From: an uncultured Collinsella sp.
GTDB lineage: Bacteria > Actinomycetota > Coriobacteriia > Coriobacteriales > Coriobacteriaceae
DNA length: 20,256 nt
NCBI GenBank assembly: GCA_902464565.1
Contig: CABQJV010000035.1
Coordinates: forward strand, 1 to 20,256
Direction of reading: 5' to 3'
In this document: positions 17,961 through 20,256 of the stretch, in pieces
Numbering within the stretch: the stretch's first letter is position 1
How the letters are laid out: every line of letters starts with the position of its first letter
Position numbers and translations under genes: made by a program
The notes under the pieces: model-generated
Database searches by the model: none
What the model was told of the DNA's origin: nothing
The model's input: the letters and a program-made list of their open reading frames with translations, nothing else

Positions 17961-17988
17961 GAAGGCCCCTTTCGGGGCCTTCTTTTTT
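17961..17988 (+). terminator. Terminator of the hydrolase gene
   Basis: A 9-bp perfect stem (17961-17969 with 17974-17982), 4-nt loop TTTC, then TTTTTT. The T-run overlaps the complement of the murB stop codon. Confidence 0.92.
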
Positions 17989-18949
17989 AGAGGAATTCGC
18001 CTACTCGGTGGACTTCGGGTTCTAGGTCTACGTTGAATTGGTCTTTGACGGTTGCCTGGATGTGGCGGATGAGTTCGTCGACATCGGCGGCGGTGGCGTG
18101 GTCGGCGTTGACGATGAAGCCGCAGTGCTTCTCGCTCACCTGCGCGCCGCCAACGGCGTGTCCTCGCAGGCCGGCATCCATGATGAGTTTGCCGGCAAAG
18201 TAACCCTCGGGGCGCTTGAAAGCGGAGCCGGCACTCGGCATGTCGAGCGGCTGCTTGTCCTCGCGGCGCTGGCGGTAGTCGTCCATGTCGGCCTTGATCA
18301 TCGCGGCGTTGCCCGGGGCGAGATTGAAAGTGGCCGAAAGCACGATAAAGCCGTCGTCGGCGATGCGGCTCTTGCGATAACCCAGGTTGAGCTCGTCAAC
18401 ATCGAACTCGATGATGCTGCCGCTGCCGCGGGTGCCGTCGTCGAGCATGCGGGCGGGCTTGTAGACGCGCACAGACCCCAGCACATCGGCCATGCAGGCA
18501 CCGTAGGCGCCGGCGTTCATATAGCAGGCGCCGCCGACCGATCCGGGGATGCCCGAGATGGGCTCCATGCCGGTGAGACCGGCCTCGGCTGCCGCCGCGG
18601 CGACATCGGAAAGCAAGGCGCCGGCTGCCGCCGTGACGTGCGTGCCGTCGACCGTAATGTCGGAGAGGCCCTCGCCCAGCGCCACGACGACGCCGCGGAT
18701 GCCCTTGTCGCCGACAAGCAGGTCAGAGCCGTTGCCCACGATGGTGAGGGGCAGGTCGCAGCGATAGCAGGTATCGAGCGTGGCGACGAGGCCCTGCTCG
18801 GTATCGGGCGTGACAAAGACGTCGGCCGGGCCGCCGATCTTAAACGTGGTGTGCTCGCGCATGGGCTCGCTCATCAGCACGTTGTCCTCGCCGGCAACGC
18901 CAGCAAGCGCGCACAGCAGGTCCTCGTTAAAAAAGTCGTTCTCGTGCAT
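17987..18949 (-). CDS. murB: UDP-N-acetylenolpyruvoylglucosamine reductase
   Basis: This FAD- and NADPH-dependent cytoplasmic enzyme makes UDP-N-acetylmuramic acid, the second committed step of peptidoglycan precursor synthesis. FAD-binding blocks are TTFKIGGPADVFV, GNGSDLLVGD and ISGIPGSVGGACYMNAGAYG. The proton-donor Ser242 is in GSAFKRPEG and the C-terminal LEPEVHRVG block carries the conserved Glu. The chosen ATG at 18949 gives 320 residues and has AAAGGCGG about 8 nt upstream. An in-frame ATG at 18994 would add 15 unlike-family residues and sits just after a TATATT box, so it is probably within or before the leader. The gene is convergent with the hydrolase gene. Confidence 0.97.
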   Translation of the reverse strand: MHENDFFNEDLLCALAGVAGEDNVLMSEPMREHTTFKIGGPADVFVTPDTEQGLVATLDTCYRCDLPLTIVGNGSDLLVGDKGIRGVVVALGEGLSDITVDGTHVTAAAGALLSDVAAAAAEAGLTGMEPISGIPGSVGGACYMNAGAYGACMADVLGSVRVYKPARMLDDGTRGSGSIIEFDVDELNLGYRKSRIADDGFIVLSATFNLAPGNAAMIKADMDDYRQRREDKQPLDMPSAGSAFKRPEGYFAGKLIMDAGLRGHAVGGAQVSEKHCGFIVNADHATAADVDELIRHIQATVKDQFNVDLEPEVHRVGEFL

Positions 18950-19053
18950 ACGAATATCCGCCTTTTGGTGGTCGTTGTCATCAATCGATTGCAATATACC
19001 CCACCCGGACGGATTTGGTGCGCTGGCGGCGATAAAACAGCCGTCTACCGGAT

Positions 19054-19097
19054 TGATAAAGTGTTTATCACCGAGGTAGAGGGGTAGTCGCTATACT
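19054..19097 (+). promoter_or_regulatory. Promoter and putative operator of the LacI-family gene
   Basis: TGATAAA-GTG-TTTATCA (19054-19070) is a perfect 7-bp inverted repeat. TATACT (19092-19097) is a good -10 element 21 nt further on. The palindrome would overlap or sit just upstream of the -35 region, which suits autoregulation by the LacI-family protein. The ribosome-binding site GGAAGGAG is at 19121-19128. Confidence 0.5.
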
Positions 19098-19132
19098 TTC
19101 AAGAGATTGCGCGTAAACCCGGAAGGAGCGAG

Positions 19133-20161
19133 ATGGCCAACAAAGTCACCCTCAAGCAGATCGCCCAGGAGGTGGGGCTTTCCCCCTCGTCGGTCTCGCT
19201 TGTGCTCAATAATCGGCCTTGTCGCATCTCGGAAGAAAACCGCAAACTCATCAAGGAGGTCGCGGCGCGCAACCACTATGTTCCTAACCAGATTGCGCGT
19301 AGTCTGGTCATGCGCGAGTCGCGCACGCTGGGCCTTATCGTCCCTAACATCGAGAGCCGCTTTTTTGCCTCGCTCGCCGGTAGCCTGGAAAAGCGCTGTC
19401 GCGAGGACGGCTATGCGCTCTTCATTACCAGCTCGGGTGGAAGCGCCGATGACGATCTGGAGCTGCTGCGCCAGCTGGTAACGCGCGGCGTTGATGGCGT
19501 CTTCCTGGTCGTGGGCGACGAGTTCTCCGACGACCGCGCCCTGCGCGAAGAAGTCAGCCATCTGCCTATCCCTGCCGTGATGGTCGACCGTGCCATTGAG
19601 GGGCTCGAGTGCGACAAGGTGATGTTCGACCACGAGATGGGTGGCTACATGGCCACTCGCTATCTGATCGAGCAGGGCCACCGTCGCATTGCCTGCTTGG
19701 TTAACGCGCGCCGTTCCAATACGGGGCGTAAGCGACTTGCCGGCTATGAGCGCGCGCTGCGCGAGGTTGGCCTGCCTATCGACGCACGTTTGGAGTTTGA
19801 GAGCGAGTACTACATTCCGAGTGCCTACGAGGCCTCGGAGGCGGTGCTCGCAACTGATGCCACCGCCGTGTTCGCAAGTTCGGATAACATCGCCCTCGGT
19901 CTGCTCAAGCGCTTGCACGAGATGGGGAAGAGCATCCCGGGCGATATCTCGGTGGTGAGCTATGACAACTCGGCGGCCGACGTTCTCTTTGAGCCGGCGC
20001 TGACCGCGATTGAGCAGGATCCTGGTGTCCTTGCGGAGCATGCTTTTGGCTGCATGTCCAAGCGTCTTGCCGGTAGGGGCGGCAGGCGTGCCGAAGAGGT
20101 CGTCCTGGAGCCGGCGCTTATCGTTAAGGGCAGCGTGCTCGAACTTACCGAATGTAGCTAA
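19133..20161 (+). CDS. LacI/GalR-family transcriptional regulator
   Basis: This is a 342-residue repressor or activator. The N-terminal LacI helix-turn-helix is at 4-25 (KVTLKQIAQEVGLSPSSVSLVL), followed by the hinge helix VPNQIARSL. A periplasmic-binding-protein-like effector domain follows (about 60-340, with LGLIVPNIESRFFA, GVDGVFLV, GHRRIACL, FASSDNIALGLL and ISVVSYDNS). GGAAGGAG lies 4 nt before the ATG. The effector is unknown; relatives sense ribose, sucrose, maltose and others. It is not adjacent to a transporter in this window, so the target may be downstream beyond the edge, itself or the alpha-glucan genes. The last 95 nt of the window show no gene. Confidence 0.93.
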   Translation: MANKVTLKQIAQEVGLSPSSVSLVLNNRPCRISEENRKLIKEVAARNHYVPNQIARSLVMRESRTLGLIVPNIESRFFASLAGSLEKRCREDGYALFITSSGGSADDDLELLRQLVTRGVDGVFLVVGDEFSDDRALREEVSHLPIPAVMVDRAIEGLECDKVMFDHEMGGYMATRYLIEQGHRRIACLVNARRSNTGRKRLAGYERALREVGLPIDARLEFESEYYIPSAYEASEAVLATDATAVFASSDNIALGLLKRLHEMGKSIPGDISVVSYDNSAADVLFEPALTAIEQDPGVLAEHAFGCMSKRLAGRGGRRAEEVVLEPALIVKGSVLELTECS

Positions 20162-20256
20162 ACGTACTTGTTTGTTTGCATAGATTGCATGCGGAGTGTC
20201 TGCTATTTGCCGGCGGGGCCGGGGTGCCTGCCTTGTTTTGAGAAGTTCGCGGAGCC

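Overview
The window looks like a chromosomal segment of a gut-type Coriobacteriia (Actinomycetota), most likely Collinsella or a close relative. This is inference from moderately high GC, gene content and protein style, not from a marker gene. It carries 14 protein genes and one tRNA gene. Most of it is a carbohydrate-use region for alpha-glucans and alpha-glucosides, flanked by envelope and isoprenoid genes.

Layout. Bases 1-397 hold a hairpin repeat, a minus-strand tRNA-Gln(UUG) and its terminator. Bases 398-2506 (minus) encode a protein with two peptidoglycan-binding domains and a C-terminal half resembling a degenerate amidase (CwlM-like), then a polyprenyl diphosphate synthase. Bases 2581-5031 (minus) encode an 816-residue polypeptide in which a maltose/alpha-glucoside PTS permease (EIIC-EIIB) is fused to a complete HAD/Cof-type phosphatase. 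Divergent from it is a TreR-like GntR/UTRA regulator (5261-5980). Next comes a plus-strand ABC importer: lipoprotein solute-binding protein, two permeases and an MsmK/UgpC-type ATPase (6287-10652). Bases 10653-11109 have no gene but hold two terminators around three 55-nt imperfect palindromes. A minus-strand malQ-glgP operon (15011 to 11110) and galE (16292 to 15231) follow. The right end has a secreted coiled-coil/CHAP-type peptidoglycan hydrolase (16559-17764), a 136-nt nested palindrome with perfect 33-bp arms, murB (minus) and a LacI-family regulator (19133-20161).

How the genes fit together. Two uptake routes sit side by side. The ABC importer probably brings in maltodextrins that MalQ and GlgP convert to glucose and glucose-1-phosphate. 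The PTS permease probably brings in a disaccharide as its phosphate, and the fused phosphatase could remove that phosphate. A 12-bp palindrome, consensus TTGTTTAAACAA, occurs at five promoter-proximal places: two between the PTS gene and the GntR gene, two before the ABC operon and one before malQ. It resembles operators of the TreR/HutC branch of GntR regulators, so the regulator at 5261 is the best candidate for controlling all three units. Strong hairpins without T-runs lie in three gaps inside these operons and probably adjust relative expression.

The most notable items are the PTS-phosphatase fusion, the shared operator set, the nested palindrome after the hydrolase gene, and the 55-nt repeat trio.
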